Shown: positions 8,228 through 18,611, numbered from the stretch's first letter. The stretch is 64,000 bases of DNA from Nostoc sp. WHI (GCF_015714725.1 NZ_WBKM01000157.1:1-64000); one strand, 5' to 3'. Numbers and translations: made by a program. The notes: a model not told the origin generated them from the letters alone.

Positions 8228-9334
8228 CTATAACCAACTGTGATTAATTTTAATTCCTCGGCTTTGCATTATATCTTCAAATAGATTTGTTGGTAATGCT
8301 TCTTCCACAGGAAAAACACCTGGTTTATTGAGTTTACCTTCCAGCAATAATTGGGCAATACTACCCGTGCCATAACCAGAAGCGATCGCTGTATTTTCAT
8401 GCACTATAGTTGAACAATAAACGGCTGTTTCACCATTTTTTTGTCCGGTAATTTCTGAACGAACTGCTACGCCAATTCCACTAAAGTTATTGGTAACATC
8501 TGTCATCGAATGGCTGACATGAGACAGAAATTCAATCATGTAACGACGCTGCATTAACCACTTGGGAAAAATGTGTGCCGCAATCCAAGTTAGGTGATTG
8601 TAAAAATCGGGAATAGAGCCAAACTTGGTAATAACAGTTTTCACTGATGGGAAGGCGTTGGGTAATGTAAAGGTTTCTGGCATATCAAACCAGTAAACTC
8701 CACTGCGTTCATAAGGAGGCGGAAACTTAACTATCTCCCTTTCACTATAAGGCTTAACTACCTGCCATTTTCCATCTATCCAAGCCTCAAAAGGATACTG
8801 CAATCCGAGAAATGTTGTCCGCATCACTGTAATGCCAGCACCACCAGAACCAGAAACCAAATAACTTAAATGGATCTTTTCTGCTTTATCAAATTGTTCA
8901 ACACCCTGACGTACCATGCTGTTAGAAATACCAGGAAAAATCCCAGTATTAATAATTGCCGTTACGCCAGCAGCAGCAGCTTGTTCATGATATTTGAGAG
9001 CCTTACTGGTATAAGAACGGTGATCGCTGACATCTATATAGTTAACGCCTTGAGCAATACAGGTTTCGAGAACATTAGTATCTCGATAGTGAAATGGCCC
9101 CGCACAGTGGACGACTAAATTAGAGTTTGCGATCGCATCTCGTAGTTTGTCAACTTCTGCCAAGTCCAATACCAAAAACTGCACTTGTCCCCCCGAAGAC
9201 AAGCTAACAGCCCTCCCAAACTCGGCAGAACGTCCAGTAATTGTAATTTTTGCCTGGGTGTGGGTAGCTAGATCGTGGGCAACACTACTACCAATCCGCC
9301 CCCGTCCTCCAAGAATTAAAACGCTGTCTGTCAT
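8228..9334 (-). CDS. Saccharopine dehydrogenase-like NAD(P)-binding oxidoreductase
   Basis: A 368-residue protein starting with a Rossmann nucleotide-binding motif (VLILGGRGRIGSSVAHDLA, residues 5-23) and the LVVHCAGPFHY segment found in saccharopine dehydrogenase-like proteins of Sccpdh_N type. The middle and C-terminal parts match the trans-acting reductase class in length. It is probably a soluble NAD(P)H oxidoreductase of unknown substrate. It is not a lysine-pathway enzyme by context: the neighbour, 180 bp upstream on the same strand, is a carotenoid desaturase. Confidence 0.75.
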   Translation of the reverse strand: MTDSVLILGGRGRIGSSVAHDLATHTQAKITITGRSAEFGRAVSLSSGGQVQFLVLDLAEVDKLRDAIANSNLVVHCAGPFHYRDTNVLETCIAQGVNYIDVSDHRSYTSKALKYHEQAAAAGVTAIINTGIFPGISNSMVRQGVEQFDKAEKIHLSYLVSGSGGAGITVMRTTFLGLQYPFEAWIDGKWQVVKPYSEREIVKFPPPYERSGVYWFDMPETFTLPNAFPSVKTVITKFGSIPDFYNHLTWIAAHIFPKWLMQRRYMIEFLSHVSHSMTDVTNNFSGIGVAVRSEITGQKNGETAVYCSTIVHENTAIASGYGTGSIAQLLLEGKLNKPGVFPVEEALPTNLFEDIMQSRGIKINHSWL

Positions 9335-9513
9335 TACTCCAGTATTAGCGATACTAACCTTATTTCATCAATTTTCTATTGTGTTTGCCATCGGTTATAA
9401 GTATGACTTGCTTGCCAATAAAGGAAGACTTTTCAATTATTGGTAGTTGCAGGAGTTACGCAAACAATAGCTAAAACCCTGATTTCCAGGTAGGGGCAAT
9501 TCATGAATTGCCC

Positions 9514-11037
9514 CTACCGCGTGTAGTTTTGTGCTTCAATTTGCCTGACTACCGTTAGCGCCGAATAACTTACCCCAGCAGTGCCTTCGCCTGGGTGGGT
9601 GGAGTCACCAACTAACCATAAATGATCGATGGGTGTACGATTGGCAAATCCGAAGGGGCCAAAGGTGGGTATTCTTTGACCAATGCCCCCAACTATACCG
9701 CGATCGCGAGCTGTGAAATGGGCAAAGGTGCGGGGTGTTGCGGCTTCTACGTGAATAATAGTTTCTGGTTTGAGATAGAAGTATTGGGCAAGATGGGCGA
9801 TCGCTTCTTGGGTATACTTTTGTTTGAGTTCTTCATAATTATCAGTCTGCCACCACGGTGTCGGATCGACAAATGAAGAAGCGATAATTGTCGCTTTCCC
9901 CTCCGGTGCGCGGCCATCTCCTGGATGACTGACGGAAACAAACAGGGAATTATTCTCACCAATGGGACGATCAGCATCATACATAAATTGTAGGTGGGGT
10001 GGACATCCTAGCGGAATAGCACTGGCATCTACACCCAAATAAACCACAAACGCACCTGATGCTTGAGGCAGTTTTTCCACGCGGTTTTTATAACCAGATG
10101 GCGCTTGTTCTCCCAATAACTGCACCAAATTTTGTACGGTGACGTTGCTAACTATATGGTCGGCTGCTTCTGTCCACACTTCGCCAGTTTTCTGATTTCT
10201 AATCACTACAGCATTGGCTTTGCCGTTTTCTACTTTGATTTCTTCTACAGTGTGACGCATCAATAGTTTACCACCGTCTTTTTCTAAAGCTTGTACGAGG
10301 CGATCGCTTAATACTTGCATACTACCTTGGAGGTGAAATAATCCTTGGGGTAGTTGCGATACACTCAACGCTGTGGCAGCGTAAAGTAAAGCTGTCTCCT
10401 CTGCATTCACCTGGGAATACAACTTTAGTTGCAAATCCAAAAAGGTTCTCAGCCGTTGATCATTTCCCAGTCCACATAACCGTAAGGCGTCTCCCACCGT
10501 AAACAATGTGAATGGTACGGTAATTAATGTACTAAGACGTACCGCTTGCACTAGCTGCCATAAATCCCATAAATTACGCGGTGGTAGCACCGGATCGCGT
10601 CCTTGAAATTCCCAACTAGCATTAAATAAAGTTGTCATCAATTGCCAAAATAATTCGCTACCAGGAAACTGTTTTTGCCGTTCCTCTTGCCATTTCTTTT
10701 GGTCGCGCCAAACGTTGATAGGCGTACTTTCCCCAGGTAAATATACTGCACAAGCAGGATCACAAGGCGTTGCTTCTGGTAAATTGATTGACAATTCTGA
10801 GAAAATCCGGTGGTGAATTCCCCCTGCTTCTAACCCCGCCACCTGAGTTGCTCCCACATCAAAGGTAAATCCTTGGCGTTTAAAGGTCGAAGCACAGCCT
10901 CCAGGTACAAGGGCTTGGTCTAGGATGAGGACGCTGTAACCTCTATGGGCTAATAATGCTCCAGCAGTCAGTCCACCTATTCCTGCACCGATGACGATTA
11001 CACGAGTTTTACTTTTGTCAAGAGAAATGCTGGACAT
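9514..11037 (-). CDS. crtD: FAD-dependent carotenoid desaturase, CrtD-type (C-3',4' desaturase)
   Basis: A 507-residue protein of the phytoene desaturase/CrtI superfamily. It has an N-terminal FAD motif (VIGAGIGGLTAGALLA, residues 15-30), LVPGGCASTFKRQGFTFDVGATQ, and the C-terminal flavin-binding LWLVGDSTHPGEGTAGV. The DVGATQVAGLEAGGIHHRIF stretch fits the cyanobacterial C-3',4' desaturase used for myxoxanthophyll, not CrtH, which I remember with a different motif. It would act on monocyclic carotenoids at the membrane. CrtH-like isomerase is the main alternative. Confidence 0.72.
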   Translation of the reverse strand: MSSISLDKSKTRVIVIGAGIGGLTAGALLAHRGYSVLILDQALVPGGCASTFKRQGFTFDVGATQVAGLEAGGIHHRIFSELSINLPEATPCDPACAVYLPGESTPINVWRDQKKWQEERQKQFPGSELFWQLMTTLFNASWEFQGRDPVLPPRNLWDLWQLVQAVRLSTLITVPFTLFTVGDALRLCGLGNDQRLRTFLDLQLKLYSQVNAEETALLYAATALSVSQLPQGLFHLQGSMQVLSDRLVQALEKDGGKLLMRHTVEEIKVENGKANAVVIRNQKTGEVWTEAADHIVSNVTVQNLVQLLGEQAPSGYKNRVEKLPQASGAFVVYLGVDASAIPLGCPPHLQFMYDADRPIGENNSLFVSVSHPGDGRAPEGKATIIASSFVDPTPWWQTDNYEELKQKYTQEAIAHLAQYFYLKPETIIHVEAATPRTFAHFTARDRGIVGGIGQRIPTFGPFGFANRTPIDHLWLVGDSTHPGEGTAGVSYSALTVVRQIEAQNYTR

Positions 11038-11238
11038 TGATTAGTTTCTTTAAATTTCTTAATATTTTTACTTATAATTTTACCTTCTCTGAAAGTTAAA
11101 TAGATTGCGAAAGGTGCGATTTTTCAGTTGAGTCTAATACAAACCTAACCCTCAAGCCGTTCTCTATAAGGGAAGGAGAGTAAGATTCAAAGCCTCTCTC
11201 CTTTTGTGTCTCTTGAGGCAATTTACGATAGCCCAAAG

Positions 11239-11322
11239 AAACCTCACCCTGGTTCTGCTACGCAAAACCTGTCCCTCTCCTTAGTAAGGAGAGGGATGTC
11301 CGTCAGGACAGGGTGAGGTTTT
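11239..11322. repeat. MITE-like element, family B, copy 1
   Basis: AACCTCACCCTGGTTCTGCT at the left end pairs with an inverted GGGTGAGGTTTT at the right. The core has ACGCAAAACCTGTCCCTCTCC and GGAGAGGGA arms. Near-identical copies lie at 13064-13155 and 34637-34734. The gene-free stretch 11038-11402 otherwise holds only related AGAGAGG-type palindrome fragments. Confidence 0.75.
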
Positions 11323-11402
11323 CCAAGGATTTCGGGTAATTCGATGACTTGTGTGTACACCGTAGCGTTTTAGGAGAAAAGTTAAGCTGTAGTTATCAAT
11401 AT

Positions 11403-11586
11403 TGCAACGGGAGCGGTATTTCTTGCAACGGGAGCGGCATTTCTTGTAACGGGAGCGGCATTTCTTGTAACGGGAGCGGCATTTCTTGTAACGGGAGCGG
11501 TATTTCTTGTAACGGGAGCGGTATTTCTTGTAACGGGAGCGGTATTTCTCGTAACGGGAGCGGTATTTCTCGTAACGGGAGCGGTC
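11403..11586. repeat. 21-bp tandem repeat, eight full units and one partial
   Basis: The unit TGTAACGGGAGCGGTATTTCT is repeated from 11403; units start every 21 bp at 11403, 11424, 11445, 11466, 11487, 11508, 11529, 11550 and a partial at 11571. Units differ at two or three positions only (TGC/TGT/CGT start, GGC/GGT). Because 21 is a multiple of three, it gives an artificial open frame of CNGSGIS heptapeptides, which I do not call as a gene. It ends 120 bp upstream of the M16 protease gene and may influence its expression. Confidence 0.9.
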
Positions 11587-11708
11587 TACCTCATAGTTGC
11601 TGTGTCCCTACCCTAAAAGTGGTCTATATTCCATGCAATTGAGAACCGCTATCTTTAAAGTCACGGATAAGATAAAGGAGTAACATAGCTCCTCACACAA
11701 AAGTAGCA

Positions 11709-12989
11709 ATGACCTCAACCCTGCGGAAATTTACTCGTCTCAATGCCCCGACGCTGCATCAGTTGCCCAATGGTTTGACAATCATTGCCGAGCAAATGCC
11801 AGTTGAAGCCGTAAACCTCAATTTGTGGATTAAAGTTGGCTCCTCTGTGGAATCTGATGCCATTAACGGCATGGCTCACTTTTTAGAGCATATGATTTTT
11901 AAGGGAACAGAACGACTGGCTAGTGGCGAGTTTGAACGTCGAATTGAAGAGCGGGGTGCTGTAACTAATGCCGCTACTAGCCAAGATTATACTCATTACT
12001 ATATAACTACTGCACCCAAAGATTTTGCCGAGCTTGCGCCACTACAAATAGATGTAGTATCTAATGCGAGTATTCCTGATGATGCCTTTGAACGTGAGCG
12101 ATTGGTAGTCTTAGAAGAAATTAGGCGTTCAGAGGATAATCCTCAACGGCGGACATTTAGACGGGCGATGGAAACAGCCTTTGATGAGCTACCTTATCGC
12201 CGTGCGGTGTTGGGGCCAGAATCAGTAATTGCTGAACTTAAACCCCAACAGATGCGGGATTTTCACAATAGTTGGTATCAACCCCAGTCAATTACTGCTG
12301 TGGCTGTGGGTAATTTGCCCGTGGAAGAATTAATTGCAATTATTACTGAAGGATTTACAAAAGCTAATAAAGGTCAGCGTTCAGTGGTCAGTAGTCAGCA
12401 TACAACACTGAATCCTGAATCTCCATTTACAGAAATTGTTCGTCGAGAATTTATAGATGAAAAGCTGCAACAAGCTAGGCTCGTTATGGTTTGGCGGGTT
12501 CCAGGAATGACCCAGCTAGAACGCACCTATGCATTAGATGTCTTAGCAGGAATTTTGGGGCAGGGACGGACATCAAGACTGGTACGAGATTTACGAGAAG
12601 AACGGGGATTGGTTTCCTCAATTTCAGTGAGCAACATGAGCAATCAACTGCAAGGAACATTTTATATTTCAGCTAAATGTGCAGTGGAAAATTTAGCTGA
12701 AGTTGAGGATGCGATCGCCCTACACATTAGTAAATTACAAACAGAGTTAGTCACAGAAGCAGAAATTGCCCGTATACGGCGGCGAGTAGCTAACAGATTT
12801 GTTTTTGGCAACGAAACACCAAGCGATCGCGCTGGGTTGTACGGGTATTATCAATCTTTGGTAGGTAATTTGGAACCCGCGTTTAACTACCCAGATAATA
12901 TTCAGAGCCAAGATGCAACAGACTTGATGCAAGCAGCCAAAGAGTATCTTTGCCCAGATGCTTATGGTGTCGTTGTTGTTAAGCCATAA
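11709..12989 (+). CDS. M16 family zinc metallopeptidase (processing-peptidase type)
   Basis: A 426-residue insulinase-family protein. The inverted zinc motif H57-F-L-E60-H61 and the third ligand glutamate about 76 residues later (LEEIRRSEDNPQRR, E136/E137) are both present, so this is the catalytically active type. The C-terminal M16C domain follows (LVMVWRVPGMTQLERTYALD, RLVRDLREERGLVSS). No signal peptide, so probably cytosolic. The start ATG follows a weak AAAGGAG at about 11674-11680. Cyanobacteria often carry a second, catalytically inactive M16 partner, which is not in this window. Confidence 0.88.
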   Translation: MTSTLRKFTRLNAPTLHQLPNGLTIIAEQMPVEAVNLNLWIKVGSSVESDAINGMAHFLEHMIFKGTERLASGEFERRIEERGAVTNAATSQDYTHYYITTAPKDFAELAPLQIDVVSNASIPDDAFERERLVVLEEIRRSEDNPQRRTFRRAMETAFDELPYRRAVLGPESVIAELKPQQMRDFHNSWYQPQSITAVAVGNLPVEELIAIITEGFTKANKGQRSVVSSQHTTLNPESPFTEIVRREFIDEKLQQARLVMVWRVPGMTQLERTYALDVLAGILGQGRTSRLVRDLREERGLVSSISVSNMSNQLQGTFYISAKCAVENLAEVEDAIALHISKLQTELVTEAEIARIRRRVANRFVFGNETPSDRAGLYGYYQSLVGNLEPAFNYPDNIQSQDATDLMQAAKEYLCPDAYGVVVVKP

Positions 12990-13063
12990 ATTAGGAAATG
13001 GGACATTATCAAAATTAGGAGTACCTGTGTTATGGCGTTTCCTAATCTAGCGAGGTACAGCTT

Positions 13064-13155
13064 AACCTCACCCTGGTTCTGCTACGCAAAACCTGTCCCT
13101 CTCCTTACTAAGGAGAGGGAAAGATTTACCTTTGGGTAATCTTGGGTGAGGTTTT
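13064..13155. repeat. MITE-like element, family B, copy 2
   Basis: AACCTCACCCTGG at the left and TTGGGTGAGGTTTT at the right end form the terminal inverted repeat; the interior has the same CTCCTTACTAAGGAGAGG hairpin as the copy at 34637-34734. It lies between two convergent genes and could function as a bidirectional RNA hairpin. Confidence 0.75.
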
Positions 13156-13205
13156 AATATGTACTTCATTTACCAGGGAACCGCTATAACGTGTACTCCT
13201 AACTC

Positions 13206-14333
13206 CTAACTCTTATTAAGTAAAAGTGTGCTGTTATTATCAATCAAAGTAATATCTCCGCCAGTGGCGATGTCTCGGTTGGGCTGCGATGCACCATAAG
13301 TTTGAATGTAGCGCTGCACCTCTAGGGGAAAATGGGGGTAATCTAACACCGCATCTCCATCGGCAATAGTTGCCCAGAAGTCGCGCAAACTAGGAGCTAA
13401 TTCTTTTGCCTGTGATAATGGTAAGTTTAATGGAGAGTTAGTTAGTAGCCTGATTAAAAAGGGGAAAGAGCGATCGCCCATCCACTGCCGCGATGATTGT
13501 TGCAAGTCGGGGAACTCAGCCACAGACTCTACCCGATGAGATAAAATTTGCAACCATTGTTTACCTTGGTTATCCTGATTAAACTCTAGCACCCGATAAG
13601 GGTGAGGATAGCTAACTAAAGAACCAGTGGTAATATCATATACTCCGTCTGAGTAAGCAACATCCTGAACGTGCAAATGCCCCGTAAATACTAGCTTGAC
13701 TCCGTACCGCTTTAGCAACTGCAACAATTCTGCTGAATTCGCCAACATATAGCGATTTGCCAGTGGGTGGTTCGACTGATTGGGCAAATGCTCGACGACA
13801 TTATGATGCACCATCACCAGAACTAATTCATCACCAGATGCCGCTAGCACCTCTTCTAACCAGCGTAGCTGTTTGGTATCCAAACAACCCACCTGCTCAT
13901 CTTGGTCATTGAAGGAGTTAGAATTAAGTCCAATCAGCTTAACTCCAGGTAGCAACTGACGAATGTAGTAAATCTGCTGTGGATCGTCATAGCCAAACTT
14001 AGTGTAATAGTAGGGAAAATCTGCAAAAGCAATTGATTGCTGATCAGCCAACAGCACAGGAACGTCATGATTACCAGGAACAACATAGACAGGAAAAGGT
14101 AGCTGGGCTAACCGTTGTTGCAACCAGGCGTGGTTCTCTGGTTCGCCATGCTGGGTTAAATCTCCTGGTAGCAAGAGGAAATCTAAATTGAGTTGTGTTA
14201 GATGTTCTAGGACACTTTCAAACGCCGAGATACTGACTTCCACCAGATGAAATCGGCTAGGATGATTCCAGATTGTGTGGGGGAGTGCCAGGTGTAAGTC
14301 ACTGACTACCGCAAAGCGAAAATTGAGAGTCAT
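13206..14333 (-). CDS. Metallophosphoesterase (cyclic nucleotide phosphodiesterase-like)
   Basis: A 375-residue calcineurin-like phosphoesterase with all metal-binding blocks: SDLHLALPH (D12, H14), LLPGDLTQHGEP, VPGNHDVP, MVHHNVVEH and FTGHLHVQD. The order and spacing fit the class III cyclic nucleotide phosphodiesterase/Icc group, which binds two metals. No signal peptide is visible, so it probably works in the cytosol. The C-terminal 120 residues are an extension without a family I know. True substrate unknown. Its 3' end abuts heptamer-like TAACTCC repeats. Confidence 0.83.
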   Translation of the reverse strand: MTLNFRFAVVSDLHLALPHTIWNHPSRFHLVEVSISAFESVLEHLTQLNLDFLLLPGDLTQHGEPENHAWLQQRLAQLPFPVYVVPGNHDVPVLLADQQSIAFADFPYYYTKFGYDDPQQIYYIRQLLPGVKLIGLNSNSFNDQDEQVGCLDTKQLRWLEEVLAASGDELVLVMVHHNVVEHLPNQSNHPLANRYMLANSAELLQLLKRYGVKLVFTGHLHVQDVAYSDGVYDITTGSLVSYPHPYRVLEFNQDNQGKQWLQILSHRVESVAEFPDLQQSSRQWMGDRSFPFLIRLLTNSPLNLPLSQAKELAPSLRDFWATIADGDAVLDYPHFPLEVQRYIQTYGASQPNRDIATGGDITLIDNNSTLLLNKS

Positions 14334-14564
14334 CGATTTCTGAAAATGTTAAAATCAGGGGTTAAAACAAGCCTTTTCCCAAAAGTATAACGCTTGCTTT
14401 GTTTGCCTGCTGAGGAACGCATCCACTTAACATTTGTATACGGTTCATTTTATCGTTGTAGAGAATGCCCCTCGACTACACCATTGAGGAAGCATGAAAA
14501 GGTTTTAAGCTTAATCTAGTTCGGTTTAAAATAAGCATTTGAGAAAAATTAAAGGCTAAAACTA

Positions 14565-15224
14565 TTGATATTACGTAAGAAAGTCCGAGTCCGCCAGCAT
14601 GTTAACCCACTTGGTAGCAAATATCAAACACCAGCGAGTCCCCTTGACTGGGAAAAAGTTTATGCAAAGCCAAATCAACCACTACATCTAGATATTGGCT
14701 GCGCGAAGGGACAGTTTTTATTGAATATGGCAAATATAGAACCCAACTGGAATTTTCTCGGCTTGGAAATTCGGGAACCCCTGGTTATGGACGCGAATAA
14801 GTTACGTTATGAGTTAGGTTTAACAAATCTGCACTACTTATTTTGTAATGTGAATAATTCCTTGCCGCTATTATCTTCCCTCCCTCCAGGAAGTTTACAG
14901 CGCGTTACAATTCAATTTCCCGATCCTTGGTTTAAAAACCGTCACGCTAAACGTCGTGTAGTGCAACCCGAATTAGTAGCGGAATTAGCTAATTATCTGG
15001 CGGTTGGTTCCATTGTATTTCTGCAATCAGATATGGAATTTGTCGCCGTGGAAATGCGCGATCGCTTTGCTGAAAATCCAGCTTTTGAGAAAATGGGTAT
15101 AGGAGAATGGCTATCTGAAAACCCGCTACCAGTCCCCACAGAACGGGAAATATATACCCAAAGTAAAGGTGAGCCTGTTTATCGAGCTTTGTTTGTTAGG
15201 CGAGAAGTTAGCAATGAGGGGTAA
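14565..15224 (+). CDS. trmB: tRNA (guanine-N7-)-methyltransferase
   Basis: A 219-residue SAM-dependent methyltransferase that makes m7G46 in tRNA variable loops. Motif I reads LDIGCAKGQFLL (about residues 43-54), followed by NFLGLEIREP, and the family signature FPDPWFKNRHAKRRVV is complete, as is YTQSKGEPVYRALF at the end. The start used is a TTG at 14565, chosen because the upstream frame gives no better codon and the N-terminal RVRQHVNPL block is expected to be near the start. Confidence 0.93.
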   Translation: MILRKKVRVRQHVNPLGSKYQTPASPLDWEKVYAKPNQPLHLDIGCAKGQFLLNMANIEPNWNFLGLEIREPLVMDANKLRYELGLTNLHYLFCNVNNSLPLLSSLPPGSLQRVTIQFPDPWFKNRHAKRRVVQPELVAELANYLAVGSIVFLQSDMEFVAVEMRDRFAENPAFEKMGIGEWLSENPLPVPTEREIYTQSKGEPVYRALFVRREVSNEG

Positions 15225-15265
15225 TGACGAGCGCTCGTCTAGCGCATACATAATAATTTTAGTTT

Positions 15266-15293
15266 GGGGATGGTACACACCATCCCCATTTTT
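15266..15293. terminator. Rho-independent terminator between convergent trmB and pepP-like genes
   Basis: GGGGATGGT (15266-15274) and ACCATCCCC (15279-15287) form a perfect 9-bp stem with a four-base loop, followed on the plus strand by ATTTTTTAT. It suits trmB, and can also serve the aminopeptidase gene coming from the other strand, whose stop codon touches it. Confidence 0.8.
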
Positions 15294-16603
15294 TATCTTT
15301 CCAGTTCATCTACTGCCTTGGGAACTCCCGCAGTTAATACCTCATGTCCATCAGGTGTAACTAACACATCATCCTCGATGCGAATACCTATGCCAACCCA
15401 TCGAGGATCAGTTTCTGGTTGTTCTTCTGCTAGTTTAGTATTTGGCACAATATATAGTCCCGGTTCCACTGTTAGAATTTGACCTGGTTGTAAAATCTGC
15501 GGTTTGTCTTCACCGTGTTGATAAACTCCCACATCATGGACATCTAAACCTAACCAATGACTGGTGCGGTGCATATAATATGGCTTGTATTTCTCTTCCT
15601 CAATTAACTTGTCAATTTCGCCTTTGAGGATGCCAAGTTCAACTAAACCTTCAGTGAGGACGCGCACTGCTGTATCATGAATTAATTTGAAGGGATTACC
15701 TGGTTGCACTTGAGCGATCGCTTGTTTTTGCGCCTCTAAAACAAGCTCATACAGTGTCTTTTGTTCTGGCGTAAATTTACCCCCGACAGGAAATGTCCGG
15801 GTAATATCCGAATTGTAATAACCGTAAGTACAACCGGCATCAATTAGCAGTAATTCCCCATCCTGCATTTGACGATTATTTTCAATGTAGTGGAGTACGC
15901 AAGCATTCACGCCAGAAGCCACAATTGAAGGATAAGCCGGCCCTAACCCACCCCGCACTCGAAAGATGCGTTCCATCTCCGCCTGGATTTCGTACTCATA
16001 ACGTCCGGGTGCAGCGATTTTTTGGGCGTAATTGTGTGCTTCAGTGGCGATCGCTACTGCTTGACGCATCAATTCCAACTCAGCTTCACTTTTGATCAAT
16101 CTCATGCTGTTGAGGACAGGGCCAGTATCTTCAATGGCGATTGGCCCTGTGCCGCGCTTTGGATAAGTCCGCAGTAAACTTTGGTAATGTCCCAAAATTT
16201 GGTCATTGAAGGTGCGATCGCGTCCTAAATGATAGTAAATGCGGCTGGCTTTTTCTAAATACTGCGGCAACTTTTCATTTAACTCGCTAATCGGGTACGC
16301 TTCATCAGCACCATAAATTTCCTTCGCTGCATCTACCCCACAAAGATAACCAGTCCATACTTCCTTTTCACGATCCTTCGGTTGGACAAATAGCACAAAC
16401 CGATGTTCTGAATGATGCGGCGCTAACACTGCTACTGCCTGTGGTTCATTAAAACCAGTCAAGTAGAAGAAATCACTGTCTTGGCGATAAGCATACTCGA
16501 CATCGTTGTGCATCACTGCCATTGGCGCACTGCGAAAAATGGCTGTGCCATCACCAATTTTTGCCATTAACTGCTCGCGACGCTGCCGATATTCTGCTTG
16601 CAT
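15293..16603 (-). CDS. pepP: Xaa-Pro aminopeptidase (M24B)
   Basis: A 436-residue protein with an N-terminal AMP_N domain (MAKIGDGTAIFRSA...DSDFFYLTGFNEPQAVAVL) and a C-terminal creatinase-fold metallopeptidase domain. The dinuclear metal ligands are visible: LLIDAGCTYGYYNSDITRTF (two Asp), HRTSHWLGLDVHDVG (His), LTVEPGLYI (Glu) and GIRIEDDVLVT (Glu). It removes N-terminal residues before proline in the cytosol. Length agrees with PepP. Monocistronic or cotranscribed behind the permease gene 58 bp upstream. Confidence 0.92.
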   Translation of the reverse strand: MQAEYRQRREQLMAKIGDGTAIFRSAPMAVMHNDVEYAYRQDSDFFYLTGFNEPQAVAVLAPHHSEHRFVLFVQPKDREKEVWTGYLCGVDAAKEIYGADEAYPISELNEKLPQYLEKASRIYYHLGRDRTFNDQILGHYQSLLRTYPKRGTGPIAIEDTGPVLNSMRLIKSEAELELMRQAVAIATEAHNYAQKIAAPGRYEYEIQAEMERIFRVRGGLGPAYPSIVASGVNACVLHYIENNRQMQDGELLLIDAGCTYGYYNSDITRTFPVGGKFTPEQKTLYELVLEAQKQAIAQVQPGNPFKLIHDTAVRVLTEGLVELGILKGEIDKLIEEEKYKPYYMHRTSHWLGLDVHDVGVYQHGEDKPQILQPGQILTVEPGLYIVPNTKLAEEQPETDPRWVGIGIRIEDDVLVTPDGHEVLTAGVPKAVDELER

Positions 16604-16661
16604 AGCTGATGTATTTATGAAAATATTGTTTTATTTTACACTTTTGACTTTGAATTGCTTC

Positions 16662-18611
16662 TCAACCTCCAACATGAATACCAGGTCGTCTCTGGGGATT
16701 CTTTTCAGCGCGCCGGAGTACTTCACGGGTAACTACAGCGATATCACCTTCACCAAACAAGATAAAACGCAGTAGGTATTGGATCGGGTTTCCCTCAGCC
16801 CAGCCAAAGTAAGCATGGGGAATTTTACCAGTTTGGTCACGAATATAAAGCAGTAAAGCTGCGATCGCATTTGGGACTGCTGCACTCTGGGCCCGGAGGA
16901 TGCGATATTCACCAACTTGCACCCCTCTTACTGTCATAACTTCTGCAAATTCTGAGGCATCAGATATCATAATTTCTAAAAACAGAATTGGATCGGTGGG
17001 CGGAATATGGTTGTCTTCGCGCACCTCTTTCTCTTTTAAAAAATACTCCAGGGCATCGCCAGCACTAAACCGATTAGCAATCAGTCTGATCGCACCCTCG
17101 CTTTCTTCGGCAAGAAATTGGCGGGCATTTTCGTCAATTTCGATTCGGTCTACTCGCAGTTCGGTCGATCGCCAAACGCGAGAAATCAGCGAGGTAATAA
17201 TGATTGCACTGATAAAAAATCCAGCAATTTTAATACCTTCGGGTCTTTCGATGATGTTTACAACAGTAGTATATATAAACAACAGCGTAATGATGCCAAA
17301 AGCAAGTCTTCCTCGAACGGCTCTTTGACGGTGGGCTGATAAGGCGACAGCAAAAGCACCTGAACTCATCAATACAAGTACACCAGTTGCGTAAGCCCCA
17401 CCTTGAGCTTCCACATTTGCCCGAAAGATAATTGTGACAACAAAGGCGATCGCTGTATAGACCAACACTAGAGGTCGCGCCACTAGTGCCCAATTGGGTG
17501 CCATGCCATAGCGTGGCAGGTAGCGAGGCACAATATTGAGTAGCCCTGCCATTGCAGATGCACCTGCAAACCACAGAATGGAAATGGTACTTAAATCGTA
17601 AATTGTGCCGAAGCTATCGCCTAAATATAGATGTGTCAAATAAGCAAGGGCCCGTCCGTTGGCTTTGCCCCCAGATGCAAATTCTGCGGTAGGAATTAGT
17701 AAAGTGGTTATAAAGCTGCTGGTGAGCAAGAAGAAGCTCATGATCACAGCAGCAACAGTCAGTAGCTTGCGTGTATTCCGAATACGTCCCATAGGCATTT
17801 GAGGATTGTCGTTGCTACTACCTTGGACAAGGGGCATAACGGTTACACCAGTCTCAAAGCCTGATAATCCTAGTGCTAGCTTGGGAAATAACAAAATAGC
17901 TATGCCAAGTATCGTCAAAGGGTTAGAACTACGAGCAAAAAGTGCAGTCTGCCATTGAGCGATCGCTTCTGGGTGAATTAGGATTTGATAGAAACCAACG
18001 CCAATCACAATAAAGTTTAATAGTAGATAAACTGCAACCAAAAATACTGCAATCCCGATCGCTTCTCTAAAACCTCTGAGGAAAACCGCGCTCAGTAATG
18101 TAATTAAGATTAGGGTGATCGCGATCGCCTGATCGTGAAGTATGTGTGGAGTTAGCGGATTTTCGATAATATGAGCCGTGGCATCAGCAGCCGACAAAGT
18201 AATGGTGATGATGAAGTCGGTTGCTACAAAGCCGAGTAAGCACAGCACGAGTAATTTGCCTTGCCACCAAGAAAGCAAATGCTCAAGCATGGCAATGGAA
18301 CCTTCGCCATGAGGACTTTTGGCAGCAATCCGCCCATAGATTGGCAATGCACCAAAGAGTGTCAGTAAAACTAGAATAAGGGTAGCTAGAGGAGAAAGAG
18401 CGCCAGCTGCCAATGCAGCAATACCAGGTTGATAGCCAAGGGTCGAGAAATAATCTACACCTGTCAAGCACATGACCTGCCACCACGGATGTTGGCGGTG
18501 CGGTTCTTCTTTGCGGTAGGGCCCTTCCTTCTCTCGTCGATCTTCTTCAAGCAACCAGTGGATAAACTGTCTGCTGAACGCTTTTGTTAAAAAAATTGGT
18601 TTAGCCATCAA
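16662..18611 (-). CDS. APC superfamily amino acid permease with C-terminal soluble domain
   Basis: A 649-residue membrane protein. After a basic cytosolic leader ([20 protein letters not shown]) the sequence [29 protein letters not shown] starts a run of about 12 transmembrane segments; the [12 protein letters not shown] type start is seen in APC/KUP-like transporters. From about residue 490 it is soluble ([25 protein letters not shown]...), a long C-terminal cytosolic domain that may be regulatory. Substrate is unknown; amino acid or cation uptake are both possible. Confidence 0.8.
   Translation of the reverse strand: MMAKPIFLTKAFSRQFIHWLLEEDRREKEGPYRKEEPHRQHPWWQVMCLTGVDYFSTLGYQPGIAALAAGALSPLATLILVLLTLFGALPIYGRIAAKSPHGEGSIAMLEHLLSWWQGKLLVLCLLGFVATDFIITITLSAADATAHIIENPLTPHILHDQAIAITLILITLLSAVFLRGFREAIGIAVFLVAVYLLLNFIVIGVGFYQILIHPEAIAQWQTALFARSSNPLTILGIAILLFPKLALGLSGFETGVTVMPLVQGSSNDNPQMPMGRIRNTRKLLTVAAVIMSFFLLTSSFITTLLIPTAEFASGGKANGRALAYLTHLYLGDSFGTIYDLSTISILWFAGASAMAGLLNIVPRYLPRYGMAPNWALVARPLVLVYTAIAFVVTIIFRANVEAQGGAYATGVLVLMSSGAFAVALSAHRQRAVRGRLAFGIITLLFIYTTVVNIIERPEGIKIAGFFISAIIITSLISRVWRSTELRVDRIEIDENARQFLAEESEGAIRLIANRFSAGDALEYFLKEKEVREDNHIPPTDPILFLEIMISDASEFAEVMTVRGVQVGEYRILRAQSAAVPNAIAALLLYIRDQTGKIPHAYFGWAEGNPIQYLLRFILFGEGDIAVVTREVLRRAEKNPQRRPGIHVGG

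Noticed and set aside
11403-11586. CRISPR-like regular repeat
   Set aside because: The units are contiguous without spacers.
11349-11642. Open frame of 97 residues rich in CNGSGIS repeats
   Set aside because: The frame exists only because the repeat unit is 21 bp and stop-free; there is no ribosome site or non-repeat domain, and the unit looks like intergenic repeat DNA.
16900-17328. 142-codon frame opposite the APC permease gene
   Set aside because: Antisense shadow of a membrane protein gene; composition is what that frame of hydrophobic codons gives.
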